Below are positions 19,798-29,500 of a stretch of 64,000 bases of DNA, piece after piece. Numbering within the stretch: the first letter of the stretch is position 1; every line of letters starts with the position of its first letter. The translations under genes were made by a program, and so were the position numbers. The notes beneath the pieces are model-generated. The model was not told the DNA's origin, made no database searches, and worked only from the letters and a program-made list of their open reading frames with translations. The DNA comes from Phycisphaera sp. (GTDB lineage: Bacteria > Planctomycetota > Phycisphaerae > Phycisphaerales > SM1A02). The DNA lies in assembly GCA_016124975.1 (NCBI GenBank), contig WGMP01000013.1:1-64000 (forward strand), written 5' to 3'.

Positions 19798-19898
19798 ATG
19801 TCAAAGACCGACCGAATTTCAACGACCGACCGAATTTCAACGACCGACCGAATTTCAACGACCGACCGAGTTTCAAGGACCGACCGAGTTTCAAGGAC
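19791..19898 (+). repeat. 18-bp tandem repeat over the sigma-factor start codon
   Basis: Six contiguous 18-bp units (19791-19898) of the form CGACCGAATnTCAAnGAC. Unit 1 contains the ATG (19798-19800) of the sigma-factor gene; the same position is ATT in units 2-4 and GTT in units 5-6. A degenerate further copy is visible just upstream (19772-19789). Because the period is 18, the array is translated as repeated TDRIST/TDRVSR hexapeptides. Confidence 0.93.
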
Positions 19899-20973
19899 CG
19901 ACCGAACGACCGTCAAAGAGCAACCGCGTGGCGCATCGCCGTCTCGGAAGCAGTCCAACCCGGGAGCAGCGGGGAAGGTGGATGCCGCCAAGCGCGAGCC
20001 TGCGCCGCGCAGCCGTCGCGGGAAGGCAGATGCTCCCACTGTGACCACGACGCCCGCGGCCGCTGTCGTGGCAGCACCGCGTTCGCCCAAGCAGCCGCGC
20101 GGTGGGCGATCCGCCTCGCAGCCCGCCGAGCGATCGGTGGCGAAGTCGACCGCCGCCGCGGCCGCCGCCACGCGCGCGGCGAAGGCGCCCCCAAAGCCGA
20201 TTCCGCTCGCGGAGCGCCCGATCGACCAGATCTGGCGCGAGTACCGCGTGACGCCGACGACCGAGGTCCGCAACTTCCTGATCGCGCGCCATCTCGAGCT
20301 CGTGGCCTATGCCGCGGAGCGCCTGCACAAGCGTCTTCCGAGCGAGGTCGAGATCAACGACCTGAAGAGCGCGGGTGCGTTCGGCCTGATGGACGCCGTC
20401 GACTCCTTCGACCCCGACCGCGGCGTGAAGTTCGAGACCTTCTGCACGCAGCGCATCCGCGGCGCCATGTTCGACGAGCTCCGATCGATGGACTGGGTGC
20501 CGCGCCTCGTGCGCAGCCGCACCGCGAAGGTCGAGAAGGTGCGCAAGTCGATCGAGATGGAGACGGGCAGCAAGCCGACCGAAGACGAGGTCGCCGCGCG
20601 GCTCAATGTCTCGGGCGACGAGTTCGAGAAGCTCCAGAAGGACTCGCGCCCGATCTCGATGGTCAGCCTCACGCGCAAGTGCTTCGAGACGGATGGCTCG
20701 AAGGATGTCCGTGAGATCGATGTCGTCGAGGACGGTCGCCAGGAGAACCCGCTCCAGGCCGTGCAGAAGCAGGACCTTCAGGCCCTGATCACAAAGGGCC
20801 TCTCGCGGGCCGAGCGCCTCATCGTCATCCTCTACTACTACGAGGAGATGACGATGAAGGAGATCGGCGCGACGCTCGATCTCTCCGAGAGCCGCGTGAG
20901 CCAGATGCACTCGTCGATCCTTGCGCGCCTCAAGGCGCAGATGCAGCACCGCGAGGAAGCCGCGGCAGAGTGA
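19798..20973 (+). CDS. fliA: RNA polymerase sigma factor, FliA/WhiG type (sigma-28)
   Basis: 391 residues; normal FliA is about 240. Residues from about 140 form a canonical sigma factor. Region 2 holds FLIARHLELVAYAAERLHKR, AFGLMDAVDSFDPDRGVKFE and FCTQRIRGAMFDELRSMDWV. Region 3 follows. Region 4 is RAERLIVILYYYEEMTMKEI plus LDLSESRVSQMHSSIL. The first 35 residues come from an 18-bp tandem array and the next 100 are Ala/Lys/Pro-rich and probably disordered. The ATG at 19798 has AAGGAG 8 nt upstream. It would transcribe late flagellar genes; a matching promoter sits before fliL. Confidence 0.93.
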   Translation: MSKTDRISTTDRISTTDRISTTDRVSRTDRVSRTDRTTVKEQPRGASPSRKQSNPGAAGKVDAAKREPAPRSRRGKADAPTVTTTPAAAVVAAPRSPKQPRGGRSASQPAERSVAKSTAAAAAATRAAKAPPKPIPLAERPIDQIWREYRVTPTTEVRNFLIARHLELVAYAAERLHKRLPSEVEINDLKSAGAFGLMDAVDSFDPDRGVKFETFCTQRIRGAMFDELRSMDWVPRLVRSRTAKVEKVRKSIEMETGSKPTEDEVAARLNVSGDEFEKLQKDSRPISMVSLTRKCFETDGSKDVREIDVVEDGRQENPLQAVQKQDLQALITKGLSRAERLIVILYYYEEMTMKEIGATLDLSESRVSQMHSSILARLKAQMQHREEAAAE

Positions 20974-21008
20974 CGCGGTCCGCGACGCGGCGAAGCACCA
21001 GATCAACA

Positions 21009-21036
21009 GGGCCCCGACGCGAGTCGGGGCCCTTTG
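21009..21036 (+). terminator. Rho-independent terminator after fliA
   Basis: Perfect 10-bp stem: GGGCCCCGAC (21009-21018), loop GCGA, GTCGGGGCCC (21023-21032), followed by TTTGCTT. It lies 36 bp after the sigma-factor stop. Confidence 0.88.
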
Positions 21037-21046
21037 CTTATGCCGG

Positions 21047-21107
21047 TCCTTGTCCTTGTCCGTGTCCTTGTCCTTGTCCTTGTCCTTGTCCTTGTCTTTG
21101 TCTTTGA
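21047..21107. repeat. Hexanucleotide repeat (TCCTTG)n
   Basis: About ten copies of a TCCTTG/TCTTTG hexamer with one TCCGTG variant, directly after the fliA terminator and before the convergent DUF1080 gene. It is noncoding on both strands. Confidence 0.85.
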
Positions 21108-21216
21108 GGCCCTTCGCTCTCGAGGAATGTCTGTCCTCGTATCAACCGCTCGCCGCCGCGCGCGGAAACCGTCGGTGCGCGGTCTCGACGGCCCGAACGG
21201 CGCGCGTCGAGGGACT

Positions 21217-22617
21217 TCAGTCGAGCCGCTGGATCATGACGTTGTAGAACTCGATCGGGCAGCCGTGGCTCTGGAGCGCGATCGGGCCTTCCTTCGCCAC
21301 GCCGGGGAGCGTGGCGTCGACGATGACATGCTTGCCGTTGAGCCAGACATTGAGCGTCTCGCCCACCATGCGGATTCGGAAGCGGTTCCATTCGCCGATC
21401 GGTGCATCTGCGGGAAGCTTCGGGGTGACGGCCGCGCGGACATCGGCGGGCATTGATGGGTCGGTGCGATATCCCCACACCTCGCCCGAACCGACGGGCC
21501 ACGACCAGATGTTCACTTGGCTCTTCGAGCTGCCGCGCAGGTAGATGCCGCTGTCGCGCTCCTCGACCTCGATGGTCTTGTCGCTGCCGTCGGGGTTCTT
21601 GACGGTGTTGCCGTCCGCGCCGATGAAGGGGCGCTGCACCTTGCCCTGGTGCTCCTTCGTCCAGCGCCAGTCGCAGATCATCTCGAAGTCGCCGTAGCTC
21701 TCGTCGCTCCAGAGGCTCTTGCCCTTTCCGTCGAAGCGGACGACGCCGTTCGACACGGTCCAGTGCGCGGGCGTCTCCTCGCCCTTGTCCGCGCCTTCCT
21801 TCCAGCCCTTCATCTCGAGCGCGTCGAACATGGGTCGCATGCCCGCTGCGGCGAGGTCGGCGGTCATCTCGGCGGAAAGCGGGGGAGACGCGGGCGGCAG
21901 TTCGCGCACGCGCAGGTTCCTGAACCAGATCTCGGTGCCTTCGCTCTCGAGGCAGATGTAGCCCTTGCGCGGCGTGATCTCGGATGCGCCCGAGACCTCC
22001 GTGCCGTTCACCTCGAGTTTGATCGTGCCGTCGATGCAGGTGACCTTGTAGTGGTTCCACTCGCCCGCTCCCTTCGTCGTGCGCGCGCTCGGGAGACAGC
22101 GCTCCCAGCCGGCCGGGTGCGGGCGATCGGGCTTCATCCGCGCGCCCCAGATCGAGAAGATGTCGCCTTGGCCCGTGTAGAGCGTGCGCCCCTCGCCGTC
22201 GACGGCGTCGGGCGTGAGCATGATCTGCACCTCGATCGAGCGCGAGAAGGGGACTCCCTTCGCGCAGTAGGGGTCGCTCCACACGAAGAGCCCCGCGTTG
22301 CCTGGGTCTGAGAGGTGCTTCCACTCGAACTCGAGGACGAAGTTCTCGTAGGCCTTCTCGGTGCGGAGGATGCCCGTGGGAATTCCCGTGCACCTGATGA
22401 TCGGGTTGCCGGACTCGTCCTTCGCAACGGTCCAGGTCGACGCGGAGGTGTTCACATCGATCCAGCCCGAGAGGTCCTTGCCGTTGAAGAGCTCGACGAA
22501 TCCGTCGGCGGCTGGGCTTGCGGCGGAGTGCTGGCCGACCGCGGGCAGGGGCGAAACGGCGGGATCGACCGCCGCTGAGAGCGCGAGGACGCAGGCGAGG
22601 GCTGGAGAAAGAGGCAT
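21217..22617 (-). CDS. Secreted protein with two DUF1080 (3-keto-disaccharide hydrolase/LamG-like) domains
   Basis: 466 residues. After a signal peptide (LACVLALSAAVDPAVSP) there are two concanavalin-like DUF1080 modules, residues about 36-220 and 240-465. Module 1 has the hallmarks FVELFNGKDLSGWIDVN, AGLFVWSDP and GEWNHYKVTC. Module 2 has LWSDESYGDFEMICDWRW, GIYLRGSSKSQVNIWSWPVG and WNRFRIRMVGETLNVWLNGK. The family includes enzymes acting on 3-keto-glycosides and is abundant in planctomycetes; the substrate is unknown. There is no Shine-Dalgarno; TAGGCT lies 6 nt before the ATG. Confidence 0.88.
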   Translation of the reverse strand: MPLSPALACVLALSAAVDPAVSPLPAVGQHSAASPAADGFVELFNGKDLSGWIDVNTSASTWTVAKDESGNPIIRCTGIPTGILRTEKAYENFVLEFEWKHLSDPGNAGLFVWSDPYCAKGVPFSRSIEVQIMLTPDAVDGEGRTLYTGQGDIFSIWGARMKPDRPHPAGWERCLPSARTTKGAGEWNHYKVTCIDGTIKLEVNGTEVSGASEITPRKGYICLESEGTEIWFRNLRVRELPPASPPLSAEMTADLAAAGMRPMFDALEMKGWKEGADKGEETPAHWTVSNGVVRFDGKGKSLWSDESYGDFEMICDWRWTKEHQGKVQRPFIGADGNTVKNPDGSDKTIEVEERDSGIYLRGSSKSQVNIWSWPVGSGEVWGYRTDPSMPADVRAAVTPKLPADAPIGEWNRFRIRMVGETLNVWLNGKHVIVDATLPGVAKEGPIALQSHGCPIEFYNVMIQRLD

Positions 22618-22937
22618 CGGAGCAGCCTATCGGATGGCGAGCGCCCCGCGTGGCGCCGCGCGGGCGCAGGTCGGCAAATCCTGCGTGGTCTCTCAACCCA
22701 ATCGAAACAGTTCCCTCACAAACGAGGGCTAGTTTCCCCCGCGTTCCCTGCGGCGCGGAGTTCCTCCCTCGATTCGAGGCAGGCAACGCGACCTGTACGG
22801 AACCCTGTCCGCTTTCGAACCAACCCTTGATTCGGGTCGGTGGAAGCGGGTCGTAGGTTCAGACGGTCGAGCGGCGAGTGCCCTCGGTCTCGGAAGTAGT
22901 CCCCAGTCGGTAGACCCCTAGAGAAGGACCCCTTTTC
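22618..22937. other. Divergent intergenic region
   Basis: 320 bp between two divergent secreted-protein genes. It holds the candidate minus-strand -10 at 22624-22629 and a short inverted repeat (CCCTC at 22713, GAGGG at 22724). GAGAAGGA at 22921-22928 is the ribosome-binding site of the rightward gene. No other feature was recognised. Confidence 0.5.
22624..22629 (-). promoter_or_regulatory. Candidate -10 for the DUF1080 gene (TAGGCT)
   Basis: TAGGCT on the minus strand, 6 nt before the ATG at 22617. It fits the TAnnnT pattern of other presumed leaderless genes here, but the hexamer is a weak -10. Confidence 0.3.
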
Positions 22938-24674
22938 ATGAAGAGCTCCATCAGCACCATGCTCGCGAGCGGCGGCCTCGGCCTCGCGCTCGTGGCCTCG
23001 GCCAACGCCGCCGAGATCCTCGTCACGGCAGACATCGCGACCTCCACGACCTGGACCGCGGACAACACCTACAACCTGCAGGGCCAGATCTTCGTGCTGC
23101 CCGGCGCCACGCTCACGATCGAGCCCGGCACCGTCATCGCGAGCACCACGAACCTCGGCGGCAGCCTCGCGGTCACCCGCGGCGCGCGCATCGTGGCGAT
23201 CGGCACGCAGTCCGAGCCCATCATCTTCACCTCGAAGGCCGATGTGGCGACCTGGACGGGCGGCAACCCGAAGACGGGCACGCTGCGCGTCGTCTGCAAC
23301 GAGTGGGGCAACCTCACGATCATGGGCCGCGCCTACATCTCCGAGAACGCGACCCCCGGCAACACCGCGACCTTCAACGCGAACAACGTCGCCGTCATGG
23401 AAGGCCTCACGCAGTCGAGCCCGTCCGACACCCGTCCGCTCTACGGCGGCGGTCAGGACGACGACAACAGCGGTTCGCTCTCGTTCGTCAGCTTCCGCTA
23501 CGGCGGCAAGGTGATCGGCCTCAACAACGAGCTCAACGGCCTCTCGCTCGGCGGCATCGGCCGCGAGACCATCATCGACCACATGGAGATCATGAACAAC
23601 GTCGACGACGGCATCGAGATCTGGGGCGGCACGGTCAACCTGAACTACTTCTCGATCTGGAACGTGGGTGACGACAGCCTCGACATCGACCAGGGTTGGC
23701 GTGGCAAGGCGCAGTTCGGCCTCATCGTCCAGGGCTACTCCGCGAACGCCTCGCAGGGCTCGGGCGTCGGCGACAACGCCATTGAGATCGACGGCGCCGA
23801 GCAGTCGGACTACCAACCTGTGACGACCGCCGTCCTCTACAACATGACGGTGATCGGCGACAGGGGAACCACCAACGCCAACGGCTGCGACCACGGCATC
23901 GCGTACCGCGACAACGCCCGCGTCCAGATCCGCCAGTCGATCTTCATGGACCTCGGCGAGCGCCTCGTCCAGAACGACAACGTCGACGGCGACGGTGGCG
24001 CAGGCTACGGCCACAACGGCAGCCACACCTGGGCGTCGACCTGGACGACCGCCGCGAGCGTCTACCCGACCTGGAACGCCTCCGCGAACCCGCAGAACTT
24101 CTACAAGTCGCAGGTCGACGGCATGCTGAACGAGATCAAGGACTCGGTCATGTTCAACAACACCTTCTCGACGGCGTACACCGAGGCGAACGCCCGTGGC
24201 GTCTTTGCGAAGGCCAATGCGAACGTGATCTCGACCTCGAGCCCGATCGTGTCGATCACGCGCGGTGCGGTGGCGAGCCCGACGGCGACCCTGCGCATCA
24301 ACCCCGTGACCAGCATCGACCCGCGCGCCGCTGGCGACGCGGTCACGGCCGCTCTGGTCGCTCCCGCGCCGAACGACGGCTTCTTCACGCCCGTCAACTA
24401 CCGCGGCGCGTTCAGCCCCACGGAGAACTGGCTCTGCGACTGGACCGCTGCCGACGCGTTCGGCCTGACCAATCCGACCGCGGGCCAGTGCCCGGCCGAG
24501 ACGAACTGCCCCGCCGACCTCAACGGCGACGGCCAGGTCAACGCGTCCGACCTCGGCACGCTCCTCAGCCTGTGGGGCACCGCGGGCGGCATCGTGACGG
24601 GCAAGAACACCGATGGCGTCTGGAGCGCGGACGACCTCGCGTCGCTCCTCGCGACCTGGGGTTCGTGCAACTGA
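22938..24674 (+). CDS. Secreted beta-helix protein with C-terminal dockerin-type repeats
   Basis: 578 residues. A signal peptide (LGLALVASANAA) is followed by a long region rich in short beta strands and Asn/Gly turns (SRGARIVAIGT-like TRGARIVAIG, DGIEIWGGTVNLNYFSIWN, DDSLDIDQGW), consistent with a right-handed parallel beta helix. The last 55 residues are two EF-hand-like dockerin segments, DLNGDGQVNASDLGTLLSLW and a degenerate DGVWSADDLASLLATW. In this lineage such tails appear on many secreted proteins and probably mark sorting or surface attachment. The ATG has AGAAGGA 9 nt upstream. A strong terminator follows. No catalytic motif was recognised. Confidence 0.85.
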   Translation: MKSSISTMLASGGLGLALVASANAAEILVTADIATSTTWTADNTYNLQGQIFVLPGATLTIEPGTVIASTTNLGGSLAVTRGARIVAIGTQSEPIIFTSKADVATWTGGNPKTGTLRVVCNEWGNLTIMGRAYISENATPGNTATFNANNVAVMEGLTQSSPSDTRPLYGGGQDDDNSGSLSFVSFRYGGKVIGLNNELNGLSLGGIGRETIIDHMEIMNNVDDGIEIWGGTVNLNYFSIWNVGDDSLDIDQGWRGKAQFGLIVQGYSANASQGSGVGDNAIEIDGAEQSDYQPVTTAVLYNMTVIGDRGTTNANGCDHGIAYRDNARVQIRQSIFMDLGERLVQNDNVDGDGGAGYGHNGSHTWASTWTTAASVYPTWNASANPQNFYKSQVDGMLNEIKDSVMFNNTFSTAYTEANARGVFAKANANVISTSSPIVSITRGAVASPTATLRINPVTSIDPRAAGDAVTAALVAPAPNDGFFTPVNYRGAFSPTENWLCDWTAADAFGLTNPTAGQCPAETNCPADLNGDGQVNASDLGTLLSLWGTAGGIVTGKNTDGVWSADDLASLLATWGSCN

Positions 24675-24716
24675 GCGCGACGCGCCACAATGGATCGCAC
24701 TGAAGAGTGCACGAGT

Positions 24717-24753
24717 GGCCTGGTGGCGGTTCATCCGCCACCAGGCCCTTTCT
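24717..24753 (+). terminator. Rho-independent terminator after the dockerin protein
   Basis: Perfect 13-bp stem GGCCTGGTGGCGG (24717-24729), loop TTCAT, CCGCCACCAGGCC (24735-24747), then CTTTCT. Confidence 0.9.
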
Positions 24754-24790
24754 GCCGATGCGCCTCCGCGGGCGCCGCGGCAGAAGGGGC

Positions 24791-24910
24791 CTGGACACGA
24801 GGCGCCTGAACACAAGGCGTCTGAACACAAGGCGTCTGAACACAAGGCGTCTGGACACAAGGCGTCTGGACACAAGGCGTCTGGATAGAAGGCACCTGGA
24901 CACAGGGCGC
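24791..24910. repeat. 15-bp tandem repeat, 8 copies
   Basis: Eight contiguous 15-bp units of CTGRACACAAGGCGT, 24791-24910. Units 2-4 have CTGAA and units 5-8 mostly CTGGA; the outer units carry more substitutions, as expected if new copies arise in the middle. It lies between the terminator and the gene at 24937. Confidence 0.93.
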
Positions 24911-24936
24911 CCGCAGGATCGAGAACGGAGAACTCC

Positions 24937-26178
24937 ATGCTGACTGTCATTGCGATCGCGATGTTGGTGCGCGTCGGTGCGGAACCGCCTCAGGGCGTTG
25001 ACGCCTTGGCCGCTCGGGCGGGCCAGTCCGGGGCTGCGGGTGCTGCCGAGGGAAGGGCGGAGTCGGTCGACCCGCGGCGTGAGCTTCTTGACTTCGCCTT
25101 CGACGCGGCTTCCGCGATTCCGCGTGATCCGCACGAGCGCGACCGTGCGCGCGTCCAGGAGATCGTGGCGTCGACCTTCATCGCGATTGGCGAGCCCGTG
25201 CGGGCGGCCGCGTGCGCGCTGCAGATTCCGAACTGGCGCAGGGGCTCCGTCTACGGCGATCTCGCGATCGACTGCGCGCGGAAGGGACTGGTCGACTCCG
25301 CGAACACCTACGCCCGCTACGCGCTCGAGGCCGTCGCGGACGGCCGCGACGGCGTGCAGGACTGGCAGCGCGACCGCGTGCGCGTGAAGGCGGCGCAGGC
25401 CAATGCGTGGCTCGGCGAGGCTGCGAAGGCCGCCATGCTCGAGCGTGGCGTCGGCGAACCTGAGATGGGCAAGGTCGCCACGGTCGAGGCCTCGAAGAGC
25501 GACGGTAGCGACTTCGACGCGCGGTTCGACGCAGCGCGCGCCGCGGTCGACACGCTCAACTTCGACCTGACGGTGAACGCGCTCGACAGCGTGGTCGAGC
25601 TCGCCGCGAAGAGCAGGGGCGACGAGCCGCGCTGGACGCGTCTCGTCGACCTCGTCGGGAAGACTCGCGGCCGGATCCCGCGCGACCTCGAGCTCAAAGC
25701 CTATCTGCGCCTCGCCGATGTGCGCATCGCGCAGGAGTCGAAGGACGCGGCCCGCGCGCTGATCGCAACCGCGACGGGGCTCCGCGACGGCGCGCGTTGG
25801 ACGCCCGACGCGGCGCTTCCGCTTTCCGCTGAGATCGCACGGCGCCTGCACGCCATCGGCGATGCAGAGGCCGCGCGCGCGGAGATCGAGTCCGCGCTCT
25901 CGTCGTTCAATGCAGAGATCGCCGCCGTTTCCGACGTGTTCCGCGCGGAGGCCATGCGCCCCGCTGCCGAGGCGCTCGCCGCGATGGGGAGCGCGGAGCG
26001 TGCGCGCGAGGTCTTCGCGGCGCTCATCGAGGAGGGTGCGAGGAATCCGAACGCCCGTCCCCGCGCCGAGGACCTCGCGCTCACCGCGGCGTCGCTCGCG
26101 CGCGCGGGAATCGTTCCCGACGAGGCGATGTGGGCGCGTCTGCGCGAGATCCGCAGCGGTCTCGTCGCTCCTTGGTGA
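24937..26178 (+). CDS. Secreted helical-repeat protein of unknown function
   Basis: 413 residues. The N-terminus (MLTVIAIAMLVRVGAEPPQG) is a short signal-like segment. The rest is almost all alpha-helical, with Ala-rich paired helices resembling TPR or Sel1-type repeats (SANTYARYALEAVADGRDGV, LARAGIVPDEAMWARLREI). No family is recognised. The start ATG is not preceded by a clear Shine-Dalgarno; GAGAACGGAG lies 8 nt before it. It sits just upstream of a TonB-dependent receptor, but a 338-bp gap argues against a shared transcript. Confidence 0.65.
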   Translation: MLTVIAIAMLVRVGAEPPQGVDALAARAGQSGAAGAAEGRAESVDPRRELLDFAFDAASAIPRDPHERDRARVQEIVASTFIAIGEPVRAAACALQIPNWRRGSVYGDLAIDCARKGLVDSANTYARYALEAVADGRDGVQDWQRDRVRVKAAQANAWLGEAAKAAMLERGVGEPEMGKVATVEASKSDGSDFDARFDAARAAVDTLNFDLTVNALDSVVELAAKSRGDEPRWTRLVDLVGKTRGRIPRDLELKAYLRLADVRIAQESKDAARALIATATGLRDGARWTPDAALPLSAEIARRLHAIGDAEAARAEIESALSSFNAEIAAVSDVFRAEAMRPAAEALAAMGSAERAREVFAALIEEGARNPNARPRAEDLALTAASLARAGIVPDEAMWARLREIRSGLVAPW

Positions 26179-26516
26179 GCGCGCGGCGGCTGTTCAGCGA
26201 TGGTCAACGAACGGCAAAGGCGTCGCCCGGCCGGGCTCGGGGGAACGAGACGCCGCCCGCCTTGCGTGTCGATCGTTTGGCGCGCGTCAAGGTTCGGTTC
26301 AGCCGTCTTAAGTCTTGCGTTCGATCGTCTGAAAAGAAGCGCGGCCGCCGACCCCGAGGCGCGGGTTCACACGGCCTGAACGGAACGCAAGTCTTCTGCT
26401 GACTGAGAACACACGCGAAGGCCACTTCGACGGAGGCGGTGTTCTTTACCGTGCGCCGCTCAACTTCCGACGCGATCGCAGAGGGCTGCGACCGTCCGAA
26501 CTCCTGCGCCGCTCCG
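26179..26516. other. Gap before the TonB-dependent receptor
   Basis: 338 bp without a gene. There is an AT-richer patch (TTCAGCCGTCTTAAGTCTTG near 26298) that may hold a promoter, but no pair of boxes is convincing. No Shine-Dalgarno precedes the receptor ATG. Confidence 0.4.
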
Positions 26517-29500
26517 ATGCTTCGACCTCTCCACATCCTGAGCACCGCCAGCATCGCCCTCGCCGTGGCGTCCGCGGCAAGCGCGCAGCAGGAAGGCACC
26601 CTGCGCGGGTTCGTTTCCGACAAGGACTTCGGCGGTCCCGTCGCGGGCGTCGCCGTCACCGTCATCGAGACGGGCGCGAAGGTCGCGAGCGACGAGAACG
26701 GCAACTTCTCGGTTTCGCTTCCAGCGGGCCGCTACACCATCGTCATCGTGAAGGAAGGCTTCGTGCGCCAGGTGCGCACCGATGTCCTCGTCGCGGAAGG
26801 GCAGCTGGCCACGCTCGAGGTCGAGCTCGTCGGCGAGTACGAGGACATGGACGAGTTCGTCGTCCGCGAGATCGAGCTCGGTGGTGGCGAGGCCGCGCTC
26901 CTGACGCTTCGCCTCGAGAGCCCGCAGCTCCTTGACTCGGTCGGTGCGGAGATCCTGAGCCGCTCGGGCGCGAGCGACGCGGCGGCGGCGCTGCTGCTCG
27001 TCCCGGGCGCTTCGGTGCAGGACGGAAAGTACGCGGTCATCCGCGGCCTGCCCGACCGCTATGTGAGCGCGCAGCTCGACGGCGTGCGACTTCCGACCGC
27101 GGACGCCGAACGCCGCGCGGTGCAGCTCGACCAGTTCCCGACCGCAGTGATCGAGAGCGTGCAGGTCTCGAAGACCTTCACGCCCGACCAGCAGGGCGAC
27201 GCATCGGGCGGTGCGATCAACATCGACCTCAAGGACATCCCCGAGGAGACATCGATCCAGCTGAAGCTGCAGGCGGGCTTCAACTCGCAGGTCTACTCGC
27301 GCGAGGACTTCCTGAGCTACCGCGGCGGCGGCATTTCCCAGTGGGGCAACAAGCACGACCGCGACATCCCGTTCGACATCATCGGCGAGAGCTGGCCCGG
27401 CGCCGTCGGCACCGAGACCCGCCACGCGCCGAGCGACTACAAGTGGTCCGCCTCGGGCGGCGGGAAGTGGGAGGCCGACGACGGCGTGAAGGTCGGCGGC
27501 TTCGCGAGCGTCTTCTACGACCGCGACAACTCGTTCTACGACAACGGCGTCGAGGACTCGTGGTTCGTGAATCCCGTGTACGGCACGGTGCCCGAATACT
27601 CGCAGGGCGCGCCGGGCATCCTCGCGTTCCAGTCGAGCCTCCTCGATGTGACGCAGGCCTCGCAGTCGGTGCAGTGGGGCGGCCTCACCGCCTTCGGCGT
27701 CGAGACGGAGAACCACACGATCGGCGTGGCGATCCTCTACACGCGCCTCGCGGTCGACACCGCCACGCTCGCGACCAACACGCGCGGCAAGGAGTACTTC
27801 GCGGGTCCGTCGTTCGACTGGACCTTCACGGGGTTCATCACCGAGCCGCTTCCCGACTACGACCCGACGAATCCGTCGAGCATCGCGAACACCGACCTGC
27901 TCGAGGTCTCGCCGTACCAGCGACTCGAGACGCTGAACTACACCGAGACGATCACCACCTCGGCGATCCTCAAGGGCGAGCATCGCCTGCTCCTCGGAGA
28001 GGATTCCGAGGACGACGCCGAGCTTGCTCCGATCCTCGACTGGCGTCTCTCCGCAAGCGAAGCCGTCTTCGACCAGCCCGACAAGACGCAGTTCTCGTCG
28101 TACTGGCTTCCGCCGTCCGACTACATCGACCCGTCGCTGCCCGGCATCTGGCTGGCGCTTCGACCTGCGGAGAACATCAACCTCGGCTGGGCGCAGCACA
28201 TCTGGCAGAGGATCACCGAAGACAGCATGCAGCTCGCCGCCAACCTGAAGCTTCCCTTCGAGGTCGAGACCGAGCGGCGCGGGTACCTGAAGTTCGGCCT
28301 CTTCCACGACCAGGTGCGGCGGTCGTACGACCAGGAGACCTTCACCAACGGCGGCGACACGAACAACTCCTACATCGGTGCGTTCGACGACCCGTGGAGC
28401 GCGCGCTTCCCCGACGAGGACCATCCGATCGTGGCGTCGACCTTCGACGTGGACTACGACGGAAACCAGCGCGTCTCGGCGCTCTACGGCATGATCGACA
28501 TGCCGCTCGGCGAGGAGTTCAACCTGATCGGCGGCGTGCGCTTCGAGTCGACGACGCTCCTCACCGAGGTCTACGGCGAGGAGGGCGCGACATGGTTCCC
28601 GCCCGGGGCGCTGGCGCCGATCACATTCGACTCCGATCCGACCGCCGCGAACGTGGACTTCGCGCAGAACGACGCGCTGCCGTCGCTCGGGCTGCAGTGG
28701 CAGGCGACCGAGGACCTCGTGCTCCGCGCCGCGTGGTCGCGCACCGTGGCGCGCCAGACCTTCCGCGAGCTCACGCCCATCCTGCAGCAGGAGTACCTCG
28801 GCGGCCCGCTCTTCATCGGAAATCCCGAGCTCGAGATGAGCGGGCTCACCAACTACGACCTGCGCGCCGACTACACGCCGTTCGAGGGCTGGCTCTTCTC
28901 GGGAAGCTGGTTCTACAAGGCGATCGAGCGCCCGATCGAGTACGCGCAGTTCAACGCGCCGCAGAACTTCATCTACACCACGCCGCTCAACTATCCGAAG
29001 GGCACGATGGTCGGCCTTGAGCTCGAGGCGCGCGTGAAGATGGAGGCGATCGACGAGCGCCTCAAGGGCCTCGCCTTCGGCACGAACGCGACCTTCATCC
29101 GTTCGACGGTCTACCTGCCCGAGGACGAGGTCGAGGACCTCGCCGCGATCGGCTTCCCCGAGTCGACGCGGCCGATGACCGGTGCGCCCGACTTCCTCTT
29201 CAACATCAACGCGACCTACGACATCGAGGAGACGGGCACGCAGATCGGCCTCTTCTACACGCTGCAGGGCGACACGCTCGAGGCGGGCGCGGGCATCGCG
29301 CGCGAGAACTTCGTGCCGAGCATCGTGGCGCGCCCGTACGGCACGCTCAACTTCACCTTCCAGCAGTCGATCCTCGAGCATTGGAAGGTCTTCTTCCAGG
29401 CGAAGAACATCCTCAATCCCGAGATCCAGACCGTGTACCGCTCCGAGTACATCGGCGGCGACATTCTCAACACCTCCTACACCGCAGGCGTCGACTTCGC

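Noticed and set aside
24791..24910. Possible CRISPR array
   Set aside because: Units are contiguous 15-mers with no spacers, and no cas gene is present; it is a simple tandem repeat. The same holds for the 35383 array.
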